A stretch of 64,000 nt of DNA, from assembly GCA_016169945.1 (NCBI GenBank), contig JADLSH010000213.1, positions 558,001 through 622,000 on the forward strand. The letters are read 5' to 3'. This document shows, piece by piece, positions 1-11,135 of this stretch. The stretch is from Trachythela sp. YZ-2020. Taxonomy: Eukaryota; Cnidaria; Anthozoa; Malacalcyonacea; Clavulariidae. Made by a program: the position numbers and the translations under genes. Positions within the stretch are counted from its first letter, which is position 1, and each line of letters begins with the position of its first letter. Under the pieces are notes generated by a model, which worked only from the letters and a program-made list of their open reading frames with translations, did no database searches and was not told the DNA's origin.

Positions 1-1180
1 ACCTTTATTCTATTTTGGCTTGAAAGAAGCAGTTAAACAAATCTTCGCTAGCTATATATATTACTAAATTTGTTTTCTTTGCAACGGTCATACAGTAGAC
101 GTTCTCGCCAAATATATCTCATAAAGCCGGAAGACTTTAATTCAGGATATAATTTTCGTTCTTTTAATAATACATTTCATTTTGTTAAGTTGCGTGCTTA
201 TATGTATTCTGCGCTAAGTTAATGCATCCGTTTGATTTCAAAGCGTCGCTAAAATCGGTAATTAGCAGTTCTATTTAGCGCTAGGTTAATTAAGGGTCGT
301 ATTCTACACTTGATCCCATATCTATTTAATATCAGGTATATTAGTATTAATTTGAATGTTATGCTTACATACAGTGTAGTTTCTACTTCTTTTACTATAG
401 TTAGTTCTGTTTTGCATATTCTATTATAGTTTGAACGACTCTATAATATCAACTATCTAAAATATACCAAGATAAACGACAATCCAAACCGCATCAATTT
501 ATAAACATTCAACAATCTCGAATCGCTAATCTAGCAAACCAAAACCTACAACATCGACTTTGCATTTCGACGCCCTATATCCTACAGATCGTCGTGTCGT
601 GATATCATTGTATCGATTTAATCAATATATCGCGTCTACCCTAAGTAGGTATATTTGAATTGTGTTTAAAACCTCAATTCTATCCAGACGAAGATACAAT
701 GTTTATAGTATTTACAGATTGAAGTCAAATTTATTTGTGATACTTCTGATATTTAAATGTAGTAGCGCAAAGTGGTTTTCCTTGTTTAAGTCTATAGTTT
801 TTATCTTGAATTCATCTGGTAGATAGTAATTGCAGTTAACTTTATTTATCCCAAAGGACATATCTAGATTGACATTGTTTTCACTTAAGGATATGTTATC
901 ATTTTATTGGAACGGATTGAATTTCAGCTGGTTTAGTCTATCCATATCACTTTGGCTAAATCTGTTGTCCGAATCTTGGCTTATACGATCAAATTCATTG
1001 TTAGAGAGTGTTTGAAATGGCAAGGAGTCAATATTATTCATGCTAGAATAAATTAAAATAAATTTGAGAGTATAATAAGGATACAATAATAAATATTCCT
1101 GATGTGTGAAACTTGATCCTGCACGAGTATACTAAGTTAAAGATGGGTTAAAAACTTTAATGGCCGTCAATGTAGAGTTT
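1..1180. other. Noncoding stretch holding an interspersed repeat
   Basis: No convincing coding signal; the short open frames at 830-1086 look random. The part from about 330 to 715 resembles 23848-24112 in the same orientation: both share a block reading 'TTATGCTTACA' and, further on, 'CCAGACGAAG' followed by a 'TTTACA' block at similar spacing. That makes it an interspersed repeat of unknown class. Confidence 0.45.
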
Positions 1181-1348
1181 GTGTCTGATCATTTTGACAA
1201 TTCTTCCAACTTCCTTGTTTTTTTTTAATTCTGGATAGAGACTTTTTCTTTTTCTTGCAATTTCTTCATGAAAGCGCTCCGATATGCCAATTCCTCACCC
1301 TTTTAGTTTCCTTGCGTTTAGTCTTACGTACTCTCGGTCTTGAAAATA

Positions 1349-1597
1349 GGGAACTTTAGATTTGACGACGGTTACGAGAATGACTACGACTACGAGATTT
1401 TTCCGTTAAATATCTGCTAATACAAACTTGTTATCATCCTCTCTTTGGCAGAGCATATCCTCTCTTTGGCACAGCACATCTTTATAACAACAGTTGAGCC
1501 AAAGCGAGTACAACTTTGAGTTTGTATTAGGAGATATTTAATTTAACGGAAAAATCTCGTAGTCGTTCTCGTAGCCGTCGTCAAATCTAAAGTCCCC
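1349..1597. mobile_element. TA-flanked MITE (family shared with 49051-49224)
   Basis: Terminal inverted repeats: the left end reads GGGAACTTTAGATTTGACG and the right end, reversed, GGGGACTTTAGATTTGACG. A TA dinucleotide lies outside each end (1347-1348 and 1598-1599), as for mariner-like or related elements. The interior has no coding capacity. A second member of the family lies in opposite orientation at 49051. Confidence 0.75.
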
Positions 1598-1758
1598 TAA
1601 TAATTAAGTTTGGCGACGATTGGTTGCGGTTTGCCATCTGTCTCTCGTTTCTTCCCTAGACGATGAGATCGGTCGATCTTTTATATATTTGTTGCGTTTT
1701 CAATTCCCATTTTTTCCCCAGTATTTCATGGATGGTCTTCGTCGTATTTTCCTCTTCT

Positions 1759-2547
1759 AGGGGCCGGTTGTATAAAACTCTTAACTACTTTTTAACAACC
1801 CGTTTTCCAGTTAAATCGTCGTTATCTTTAATCACGTAGTTAAGTCGGTTGTATAAAAATGTAGTTGGCGTAAACTGCTGGTAAAGCGTACTTAAAGTTA
1901 ACAGTGCCTAAGGGTATCGTTAACTTTCCAAAACGTAGTTAAAATGGTGTTTTAGGAGTGATCAACTTTAATCAGTAAGATAATATTAAAAGCAACGCTT
2001 ACCAAGGGTTTTCAATCACCATCTTCCCTAGTAAGGTTTCTCTGATCCTCGTGACCTTTTAAAACGCTATTATTTTGGTCTTTTCGGCGAATGCGGAATA
2101 TTTTTTTGCATAGAAAGATTATAAACGATGACGAGGGGCGCCATAACAAAGATAAACAAAGATGTAATTTTAACCAGAGGTCCAGTTTTACTTTCACGGT
2201 AAATATGCCTTTTTCGTTGTCTTTATCAGTCTTTATGTCTTGTTTTTTTTTATAATTTCAATATTTTGAATCAAAATTCCGCCATTTTTAGTAAATACGA
2301 GTAGTCGTGTTCAAACTGCTTGTCAGCGGTCGCTAATTAATGCTTACTTTACGTTATTTTATGTTTAATCACCTCACACGAACACCACGCGCAGTTAACT
2401 GTGTGATTAGTTAACTATACCCGACTAACTACGTTTTGTGCAACACAGTTAAGTCATGTGGTTAACTAATTACAGTTAAGAATTTAACTACGGTAGTTAA
2501 CGCTAACTATAGTTAACTTTAACTGCATTTTTATACAACCGGCCCCT
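1759..2547. mobile_element. hAT-like nonautonomous element
   Basis: The ends match as inverted repeats: AGGGGCCGGTTGTATAAA at the left, and the same reversed at the right (2531-2547). The terminal (C/T)AGGG is usual for hAT elements. The flanks give only an imperfect 8-bp target duplication (CCTCTTCT against GCTCTTTA), so the class is inferred from the ends. The interior repeats the motif GTTAACT many times near both ends, typical subterminal repeats. It sits inside L1-like ORF1 copy A. Confidence 0.65.
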
Positions 2548-3059
2548 GCTCTTTAATATTGTTGAAAATTAAGTTGTCGCGCATTGACCTCGCTTTGAGA
2601 TCAATGAAGCTCTTGTTTAACTTAGCATTTTCCGTCTCCAATTTTTCTATTCTCTCCATTATTTCCTTTTCTACTTTTGTTTTCCTCTCACTTTCTTTCT
2701 TCAAATCTTCTATTTCAACGTGTGCGTATTCGGTCGAGTGCTTGATTTCGTTCAGTTCTGCCTCCATGCTAATAATCATGTCTTCAATACTATCGAGCTT
2801 GTTAAGCTTCTCGCTTATTATCACCATTATGGCGTGAATATCTTCGAATTTAATATCCTTTTTGCATTTTTTTGTTCTCCATCATAATTGGTGAGTCACT
2901 TGTCTACAATATTTTGGTCCGATTTCCTTTCATGGGCGTACTATTTTATGAACTATTCAGATTTTGTGCGCTGCGCTTAGAAACATGTGCTCTGAACGCC
3001 ATGACACCTGACAACATATATCATATGTTCGAGAGTGTGCATGGATAATATGCTTGTAT

Positions 3060-4085
3060 TTTTTATTTATTTATTGGTTTTTCGCCCATTAATATTTACG
3101 AAAGTAGTAATTTATACAAAATAAGTAAGGATTGCCTTAGCCTAGAGGTCTACTAGAAACCTAAACAGGCTTTTGAATTAAGACCCCTAGTTATTAAAGA
3201 ATTACGTAATGAATTATTTATAGTCAAATATTGAGAAAATAATGTACAAAATAACTAAAACCTAAATACTTAAGTAGGAGAGTAATTGTACTATTTGTAT
3301 ATACAGCTATCCGTTACAATCAAATATTTCTTTATACTGTTTTTAAAGACAATTAATGAATTGATAGATTTTCAATCAATTTCAAGCTTATTCCTAATAT
3401 CAACCCCTCTACTAGTAAGAGAATGTTCTTTTATACATTTCGTGAAGATTGGAAGCATTTCTTGTTTTGTGATGGTGAATAGCGCTGATGTTTACAGTGG
3501 CTGGTAAATATTCAATTCTGTGTTGTGGTAACGAAACATAAATAAGAGAGTTAAATAATCATTGATTTTAGGAATAATTAACATTTTCAAATTTTGAAAA
3601 ATTGGATCAGTGTGATCAAAATTCGATTTAGATGACTATAAACTGACAATTTTTTGTATTCTTATTAACTTCTGAATTCGCTTTGTGTAACTATTTCCAT
3701 GCAAGACTAAACTGCCATATGTCAAATATGGATAGACTAAAGCACAATACACTAGTTTTAAAGTATCCAAATTTACATAATGTCGAATTAGGGCTATCAT
3801 TCCAGCGGACTTAGTAATCTTTTGGAGACTGAACCTTGTGTTCGCCGATGATAACCCTAGTAAGAAATGTTGTACTTTTAACTTGATCAATAGGTTTGTT
3901 GTTTATAGATATTGTTACATTATGATTTAGCCTTTTCTGAGGGGATTTAAATAATATAAATTTAGTTTTTTCAATATTTAGTTATAATTTATCCCCAATT
4001 AACCAGTCAGATATTTTAAGGCAAGCATGACTATGATATATGTTTGTATCATCAGCAAATAATATCATTGAAACGATTTTACTAC
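3060..4085 (-). pseudogene. LINE reverse-transcriptase C-terminal fragment
   Basis: On the minus strand, 4045-4066 encodes the polymerase motif F-A-D-D-T (usually Y/F-A-D-D). After a stop or two, 3636-3890 encodes a palm/thumb stretch with G-M-I-A-L-I-R-H-Y then L-V-Y-P-Y-L-T-Y-G, which is standard in CR1/L2-like reverse transcriptases. The element is cut at the 5' side near 4085 and ends near 3060 in a TTTA repeat, the reverse of a (TAAA)n LINE tail. It is a truncated dead copy. The end coordinates are approximate. Confidence 0.7.
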
Positions 4086-4299
4086 ATTTTTCAATGTCAT
4101 TTATCCCCGAGCCGGCGCGAAGCGCAGTGCGAGGGTACTAATTCCGCGCGGATTTGTTTGGTTAATTTCTCTTCTTGTATAGCTTGTGTTCAACATGTTT
4201 CTATCTTCTCTCCTGAAATTCATGTTACACATATGCATGCCATAGGAAGATGGTCTGAAATATCACTGAAAATTATTGCATTTATACTTGTATCTGTCA

Positions 4300-5060
4300 T
4301 GCATACTATATAATTACGGCGCGTGCTTTAGGATATAGACATCTATATTCAGAAACAATTTGCGCAAAATCCATTCATACTATTGCTTAAAAATTCGACT
4401 ATGTTGTATAGATTTTCATATAAAATTCTGGGTGTTCGCATTTGTCAGACTATAGTCGTATAGAATTACAGCGCGTGCTTTAGCCGATATCTATATTCAG
4501 AGACAATTTGCGCCAAATCCATTCAAATTAGACTATATTGTATAGATTTTCTTCCCCGTTTTAGCGATATAAAGCATGATCATGATTAGCAGCGCAAACC
4601 TATAAAAGCCGAATTTTAAGTAGATATTCACGATACAATTCTTAGTATTTACATCGTGTCAGACAATAGAATTAGAGCGCGTGCTCTAGTTTGGACATCT
4701 ATATTGAGAAAAAAGTTGCGCAAAATGCTGTGATACTATTGCTTAGAAATTCAACTATGTTGCATAGATTCACACCCATTTTAGTGGTTTAAAGCATCAT
4801 AGTAACACAACCCCTGAAAACACGGGTTCTAAATATATATTCAATCGGGTGAGACAATAGAGTTACAGCCCTGATTAAGATTATATTCAGAAACAATTTG
4901 CGCAAAATCTAGTCAAACGATTGCTTAGAAATTCGGATATGTTGTACAGATTTGTACGCTCTTTTAAACAGTATAGAGCAGTATAGTATCGAGTGCCTTG
5001 AAATCCCGAATTTGTGAAGATGTATTCGGGTTCCTATTTCGGTTTCAGCTACGTGTTTTT
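4300..5060. repeat. Degenerate ~150-210-bp tandem repeat
   Basis: Four diverged units begin near 4313, 4464, 4670 and 4860. Each carries the blocks GCGCGTGCT (lost in the last), CTATATT, AATTTGCGC(A)AAAT and TTGTATAGATTT in the same order. The spacing is uneven and indels are common, so the array is old. There is no coding potential. Confidence 0.7.
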
Positions 5061-5097
5061 ACATTAATATAAAGTCTATATAAAAGATTATATAATT

Positions 5098-5355
5098 TAG
5101 CATTTTAGTATTCCTTGTTTTAGAGATTCCAGCTTTTAGTATTCCAGGTTTTAGAGATTTCGGCTTTTAGTATTCCGGTCTTTAGATATTCCGGGTTTTA
5201 GATATTCCGGCTTTTAGTATTCCGGGCATTAGAGATTCCGGCTTTTAGTATTCCGGGTTTTAGAGATTCCGGCTTTTAGTATTCCGGGTTTTAGAGATTC
5301 CGGCTTTTAGTATTCCGGGTTTTAGTGATTCCGGCTTTTAGTATTCCGGGTTTTT
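5098..5355. repeat. 31-bp minisatellite built of two 15/16-bp halves
   Basis: The unit alternates TTTTAGTATTCCGGG and TTTTAGAGATTCCGGC. About eight units follow each other; the left ones are diverged and the right ones nearly identical, so turnover seems more recent on the right side. The two half-units share the skeleton TTTTAG-N-ATTCCGG, so the 31-mer arose by doubling of a shorter repeat. Confidence 0.9.
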
Positions 5356-5479
5356 CCATTCCCCAATCACATTCTCCGTTCCCGATTCCCCATTCGTTGT
5401 TATAGTAATAGCCTATCCATATCATCTTGGTTTAAATTGCTAATCGGATTAACGATCTCAGTGTATTCGCGACCTAAAT

Positions 5480-6480
5480 CCACTTGAATCTGTCAACACA
5501 TCACCTTCCAAGCGCGCTTGCTAGTGTGACCGCGCAAAACGCAAAACTCAAGCACGCTTGAAACCTGATACGATTTGCTTGAAATTTCAAAGGCACCGAA
5601 CCACAGTCCAAGCACACTACAGGGTATGTTTGAATCGTGCTAGAATGTGCATTTCAAGTGGATTAGATATTTTAACCAATAAAGTTTTCAGTTTTAAGTG
5701 GAAAATAGACAGGCAATTTGGACATGTCATTTTAATTAGTATAGATCGAGATAGAAGCGGTAGTTTAGAAATATTTTGTTTATCTTCGCAATATTAACGC
5801 GCCAACACTGCAAATCGAGTAGGAAAAAATGACGCAGACGCCAAGTAGTTCAGATGGATTCGATGATCGAAACGATGCTGCTTTCTTGTATTCCAACCCT
5901 TTTGGTATAAACGAAAGCATACGAAAATGCTGCTTCCAGTAGCCAGATTGACGATCGTCCAATATATAACCTCGAACTACCCCAGTCGTGGTCTTGGAAT
6001 CTCCCAGTACTGAGGTTGATTCATTTGACCAACCATTCTAGCAATAGCCATTATGGCTAATGTTATGGTTCGGACGTATTGAAAATGCATCATGCTTTGG
6101 TCGATTTTTGCAATGTAAGAAATAACTTTCTCCTTCTTCTTACAAGCGATCTGCGTCACGTCTGGCAGAAACGCGCGTTCTTTGATATATTATTGGTAAT
6201 AAAGCAATAGCAAAGAAGCGTTCTCCATCTTGCGCGCCAAATATTTAAAACTGAAACTCTATACGAAATCCCCCCAAAAATATTTTTAATGGACTTTTAG
6301 ATTATTAGATAAGTTATCTGTCAACAACAGCGAACAAACAAGCAGTACTTTTCTAGTGTGACCGCGACGTGCTTGGCTTACATTCTAGCACGAGCTTGAT
6401 ATGGTGTTCACCCAAGCACGCTAATCCGGTGGTAATCTCCAAGCACAAGCGCTAATCGGATTTCAAGGACGAAGTTTCGG
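5480..6480. other. Noncoding block bounded by CAAGCACG-rich ends
   Basis: Both ends (5507-5660 and 6350-6480) are rich in CAAGCACG/CGTGCTTG and contain CTAGTGTGACCGCG in the same orientation. Part of the left end (TCGTGCTAGAATGT) recurs inverted at the right (ACATTCTAGCACGA). This could be a degraded DNA transposon with subterminal repeats. The open frames inside (5558-5797, 5977-6159) match nothing recognised. Confidence 0.35.
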
Positions 6481-6681
6481 CATGAAAGCATTTGTTACAC
6501 ATCAGACATTTATAAGATATTTTAGAAAAGGTTTTTTCACTAATGTTAGCCATGTTTAGACAATTCTATATCAAGTGATACTTGTAACTAATAAGAGCAT
6601 ATTTAGCCTAAGAAATTTGAGATCACTATTTTAATTATGTATGGGGACGGAATCCCTTCCCCTCTATAATAAGTTTATCCC

Positions 6682-7468
6682 TCACCAGATTAGCTCTTTT
6701 CCCGCTTCTTTTGCTTTTGTGAGTTCAGGATATAACAATTTTCTTCTCTCGATTATTTCTTGAGGGAACTGTTCTGAAACGCTCACGCTAATTCCCGTAT
6801 CTTTCAAACATCTGGCGTTGCGGATTACATATTGTTTCTCCTGGTGGTAATTGAACTTGGCTACAATTGGTCTGGGATTCGAATTACCTTCTCTCTTTCT
6901 TCCCAAACGGTGTGATCTGTCGATTTTAATCTTGGATTTTGCTTCCTTCATTCTGAATTTACTTTCCGACAACGATAAAATAACATCTGTCGTGTTCTCA
7001 TTTTTGTTTTCAGGCATATTATAAAAAATAAGATTGTCTCTCATTGACCTTGCTTTAAGGTCAACGAGACTATCGTTCATTGACGCATATTCCTATACTG
7101 CTGTTCTACCTTCTCTAGTCGCTTCTTCATGTCTTTTGACTCTGTTTTCGTCGTTTCACTATCTTTCTTTAAGTCGGTGATTTCTGCGCAAGCATAATCA
7201 ACTGACGATTTATTTCTTTCAATTCAACTTCAATAGATTTCACCTTTGTTTCAATGGTGTCTAATTTCTCCAGCTTTGTCATGATAACTTGGAACATATC
7301 ATGAACTTGGCTTATATCGATAGGTTTATCTTCGTTTTTCTTGTTTACCTTGATCGGTGTGCCGTTACATTTCGGAATTTTGCTTTTGATTGCTTTCGTG
7401 CGCGTATTTAAGGTCGAATTATTTAGTGATTGCGCACTGCGCATTGTGGCGTGTTTACTTCTCGCCAT
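6682..7468 (-). pseudogene. L1-type LINE ORF1 protein (copy B), frameshifted
   Basis: Two frames together give the L1 ORF1p plan. The N-terminal part (7169-7468) starts at a Met with a basic tail M-A-R-S-K-H-A-T and leads into a coiled coil. The C-terminal part (6682-7080) has K-A-R-S-M-R-D-N-L-I-F-Y-N-M, then D-R-S-H-R-L-G-R, R-P-I-V-A-K-F and E-R-R-K-L-L-Y-P, the RRM core and C-terminal domain of the transposase_22 family. The 7081-7168 segment encodes the missing coiled-coil piece in a third frame, so at least two frameshifts separate the halves. The family binds its own RNA as trimers. No ORF2 is found on the downstream (low-coordinate) side. It is a dead copy, paralogous to copy A. Confidence 0.8.
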
Positions 7469-7687
7469 TCTTGTAAATTAATTTCAGAAATGCACTAAAC
7501 AATGCAAGCTGGATAAACTATGCTATGCTATGGTCACTTTACTCACTTTTTTGTGACACAGTGATTTTAGAAGTCTAAAACGACTGAGATTGTTTTAGTT
7601 TTTGTCACTGGTTATATATAGCATACATTACATGTCGAAATCAACAACGCGTTCATCTATAAATTTCTGAATAAATTAATACCGCCA

Positions 7688-7903
7688 TTAGATATAGTGT
7701 GTTTGAATAAATTTAGATAAACAATAAAGTCTAGATTGAAGAGGAAGATCATGCCGTACGCAAAATTTAAGCAAATTTAACTTTTTCCATAGCCCCAATG
7801 ACCTAACGCACCGTAGAGCGTCTTGTTTATTTATATAGACACTTACCGCCTTACAGGACAATATCAGGAAAACAGTCGCAAGATATGTCCACCAGAAATT
7901 CAT
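7688..7903 (-). CDS. Possible small secreted protein or first exon
   Basis: I chose the ATG at 7903, not the upstream in-frame one, because the protein then starts with a good signal peptide: M-N-F-W-W-T-Y-L then a hydrophobic run to about residue 22. The rest (about 50 residues) is basic with cysteines at 32, 48 and 61 and a short amphipathic stretch around G-L-W-K-K-L-N-L-L-K-F. A TATA-like TATAAAAA lies on the same strand at 7981-7974, about 70 bp upstream of the ATG, leaving room for a start site near 7950. No family is recognised. It may be a complete 71-residue peptide or a first exon read past its donor site. No clear GTAAGT-type donor was seen. Confidence 0.35.
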   Translation of the reverse strand: MNFWWTYLATVFLILSCKAVSVYINKQDALRCVRSLGLWKKLNLLKFCVRHDLPLQSRLYCLSKFIQTHYI

Positions 7904-7973
7904 GATATCTACCTCTTGATAAAGACTCTGAGGAGAGATCAATCGGGAATGGCAAGAAGCGAGACAAGCAGTG

Positions 7974-7981
7974 TTTTTATA
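7974..7981 (-). promoter_or_regulatory. Candidate TATA box
   Basis: TATAAAAA on the minus strand about 70 bp upstream of the ATG of the putative secreted peptide. Position fits a core promoter; AT-rich DNA makes chance matches common. Confidence 0.3.
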
Positions 7982-8093
7982 AACTTTGGTTAGCCTTAAA
8001 TGCCAGGCGTCCTCCCGGCTTTTGGCTACTTGCCACCTAAGATAAATGAACGTTTCTAATTGGTCGTAAATTACGTAATTAGGTTAAAGCGCT

Positions 8094-8371
8094 TTGTTTT
8101 CACCATTGCACGAGTTGCAATTTGATAGCTTCGAAGAAAGATTTGAAACAAGTGTAAAGGCTGTTCTGCCAAAGCTTGGTTTCACAGAGTTGAAACCAGA
8201 ACAAAAGCGGGCATTGTTTCGTTTGATTTCTGGAAAAGATGTGTTTGTAATTAAAAGCCTTCCAACAGGCTATGGCGAGTCCGTAATCTATTAGCTTGCA
8301 CCTTTTACTGTGGACGAAATGGCACGGCTAGATGATAGAACACGAACTGCAGTTGTGCTGGTTATTTCTTG
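8094..8371 (+). pseudogene. RecQ-like DNA helicase fragment
   Basis: The frame encodes the start of a RecQ-family helicase ATPase domain: F-T-E-L-K-P-E-Q-K-R-A-L (motif 0), then the Walker A region as P-T-G-Y-G-E-S. The normal motif has G-K-S/T, so the nucleotide-binding lysine is replaced by glutamate. The next glutamine codon reads TAG, after which L-A-P-F-T-V-D-E-M continues in frame to A-V-V-L-V-I-S, where similarity stops. The copy is short, lacks the DEAH box and all later motifs, and cannot be an active helicase. RecQ-like genes of this kind are multicopy in several invertebrates and often lie among transposons. Confidence 0.65.
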
Positions 8372-8375
8372 GTGA

Positions 8376-9850
8376 AGTTAGCTGACAATAGCATAGCTGA
8401 CAAACAGCAAAAATCGCAGACAACAGCAAAAATCGCTATAAAAACACTAGTAAACACTTTTAAATCCTAATAACTCACATTGGAGAGATCTGGGGAATCA
8501 CATTTTTTGGGGAATTTTTTGAAATATTGGTCGAAGTGAATGGAACTGATCTTTCGACTGTTTTTGTGCACATTTTGTTTACCTTGGGTTGATTCTGGGT
8601 TTGAATATGATAATTTTGATTACATATGTGACAGACACTTCTCATATTCAGTCGATTCATGCACATGTATATACAATATTTATGTTTGATTTGCGACTTG
8701 CGAGTACCCACGTGCCAATACACATGCATGGTGTTTCCAGAAATTATTCAATATTCACCTATACATGTTTTGAGTATTTTAATGCAAAAATGAACAAACT
8801 ATAAGAAGTTAACATTAACAATTTAACATTGCTATCATTTCAGTAATATAGTAGCAATATCACAGTTTTCGCCTTCTTCGGAAAACGTGGGATTAAAATC
8901 GCTCATGTTTACATATCATTAATTTAAAATATTCAAAATTTATTTTCCACACAAATGACGTAATATTAATGAAATACTTCATGTTACCATGCTACGTTCA
9001 TCTAAGGAATTTTACGGATATCTGGGGAAATTTTGCGATTTTTTTTGCGCAATCTAAGGAATTCTTAAATTCAGTTGTGAGAGCACTGATCGAGAGAACA
9101 TACGGATAAACATTTTTAAAAGATTTACGGATAAAGATTTTGTTATTCATCAAAAATGATTTTTAATACTCGAGCTATTGGAAAAACATACCGATAATCA
9201 GCGTCTTCAAAACAAGATAAACGAGAGGGAGTCGAATGGCTGAAAAAAGGACACTTTTGAAGTGTTTTAAACGGGTAAGTGTCTATTTTTCATATTTTAG
9301 TTTGTGGATTCGCAAAAGCGTATGTCACTCTGTGAGGTTATTATAATATCGATTAAACCTAAAAGGTATTTTAGCAAGTTTAAATTTGAATTTTGAAGAA
9401 ACAACGCAATGTCAACAACTTCATTTTAAATATAAATTTTAAAAAATATACTGTCAAAAAACAGTTGAAGTTTTCTAAAAAAATTTTCCGTTTTTGTGAA
9501 ATGTCTAAGGTTAAATTTTCCAACAACCAAAGCTAAAAGAGTACGTAATAACATATCTACTTTATATAGTGGGGCAATTCATAATTTTATAGTTAAAAGT
9601 ACAAATATTTATATTACTCTTTTATCATTTTGTACCAAAAGTAAGAAAATTGTGTGTTGCTATGTTTACAATGATTGACCGAATACTTCATGTTACAATA
9701 AATTTTGGGAAGTATTCCTGAGTTCGAATAGGCGAGGGGATTCTGCATGAGTGTATTTCTAGTATAAAAACATTTACGGCTAAATATAGCGCTCGTGAAC
9801 ACAAAATAATAACATTTTGAGTCGCGACATATTTCTTAGTAATTTGTATT
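8376..9850. other. No recognisable gene
   Basis: AT-rich sequence with short random frames. The word GCTGACAA(T)AG occurs at its left edge and again near 10205 and 10528, which may mark borders of a repeat family. Nothing else is seen. Confidence 0.3.
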
Positions 9851-9859
9851 AAAAAATCG

Positions 9860-10430
9860 ACACTTACTGTAAGGCACGTAAATTTTTCTTCATAGTTTAT
9901 GTACAAAATTTTGTGCACGGTAGATGAAAAATCCGAAAGCTCCAATGCACCATCGAATTCTACTTGAAAGTCTCTATAAAGATGCCATAGTCGGTCCTGT
10001 TCAATAAAAAATCCTAACTCCGTAATAGGACGTCAAAATCCCTATCTAACGATTTCTCATATAAGCCGATAGAAAATTTTCTACATGGTAGATGAAAAAT
10101 CTGAAAACACCGTCAAATTCCCCATAAAAATCTGCATCTTTTTCATACGAAGCACGTTTGTTCATTTTAAAATAAAAAAATTTCATCGCAGGTTTCACGC
10201 GCTGGCTGACAATAGAAATCGACACTGGCTGAGGCAGGCAAATTTTTCTTCGTAGTCTATGCACAAAATTTTGTGCACGGTAGATAAAAAATCCGAAAGC
10301 ATCGTCGCATTCTATTTGAAATTCTCTTTCAAGATGCCATAGTAGGCCCTGTTCAATAAAAATCCTAACACCGTAATAGAGTGATAGGACGTCAAAATCC
10401 CTATCAAATAATTTTTCACAAACCGATTTC
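9860..10430. repeat. Two direct copies of a ~210-bp repeat
   Basis: Copy 1 (about 9860-10070) and copy 2 (about 10208-10430) share in order AATTTTTCTTC, CAAAATTTTGTGCACGGTAG, AAAAATCCGAAAGC, AAGATGCCATAGT and GGACGTCAAAATCCCTATC. They are diverged by substitutions and small indels, including an 11-bp insertion in copy 2. No coding role is seen. Confidence 0.75.
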
Positions 10431-11135
10431 CGAATAACATCTAAAATTCCGCTACTTTTTCATACTAAACACTGTCTACCATTAATATTTAAATTCAAGG
10501 TTAAGCCGCAGATTTTGTGCGCTGCATGGCTGACAATAGATACATTCCATGACTTCGTTTAATAACTAATAAAGCTCAGATACGCGTAGAATTGGTCACT
10601 CGTGTATTATTTTATGTAAAGGTAGGGGTTGATGAAGTTGGCCACATGTTTGTTATTGTAAGGAATCTCAACCGAAATAATTTTTGCGATTCAAAATTTG
10701 TTGTTGCAAAACGTATGTATCACCCCGTGAAAGGGAGTATTTAAGAAATGTGATATATATGACAACGCCAAAGTGATGATTATCTATAGTAGATTGGCGT
10801 GCAGAATTTGGCTACTTGAAATGCCTGCGGATGAGGCTAGATTATCTACTGGCAACGGAATTCGTACTGGCTAATGCCTAACTGCCATACATTTTTGAGG
10901 TATTGCTGGAAATGAATACTGAGATTACTTATCAAAAGAGATTGGTAATAGTCAATAAGCCTACACCTAATGGAGCTTTGGCGCAAATAATAATAATAAT
11001 TTTAAAACGTAATTTACGAATCAATAAAATATCTTAATTAATACTTAATTACATATTTAATAGAATGTTTAGGTAAAAGCTAATTAATTAAGAATCTAGT
11101 ATATAAACTGATAGCTATGTTATTAAGTATTTTAT

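Larger units (their letters stand above)
1190..2900 (-). pseudogene. L1-type LINE ORF1 protein fragment (copy A), split by two MITEs
   Basis: The minus-strand frame at 2531-2827 encodes a coiled coil rich in E, K and L followed by the start of the RRM-like core with the signature K-A-R-S-M-R-D-N-L-I-F. This is the L1 ORF1p (transposase_22) nucleic-acid chaperone family. The reading breaks at 2547 where a TIR element is inserted and resumes in decayed form at about 1600-1750 and 1200-1345, where the DNA still aligns with the better copy at 6682-7080. A second MITE at 1349-1597 separates those pieces. No ORF2 reverse transcriptase follows, so this is a dead fragment. The coiled coil extends upstream to about 2900 in frame. 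Confidence 0.7.

Noticed and set aside
8475..8804. Overlapping frames on both strands
   Set aside because: Mutually antisense, rich in random Cys/His from CATA/TGTA words, no zinc-finger spacing.
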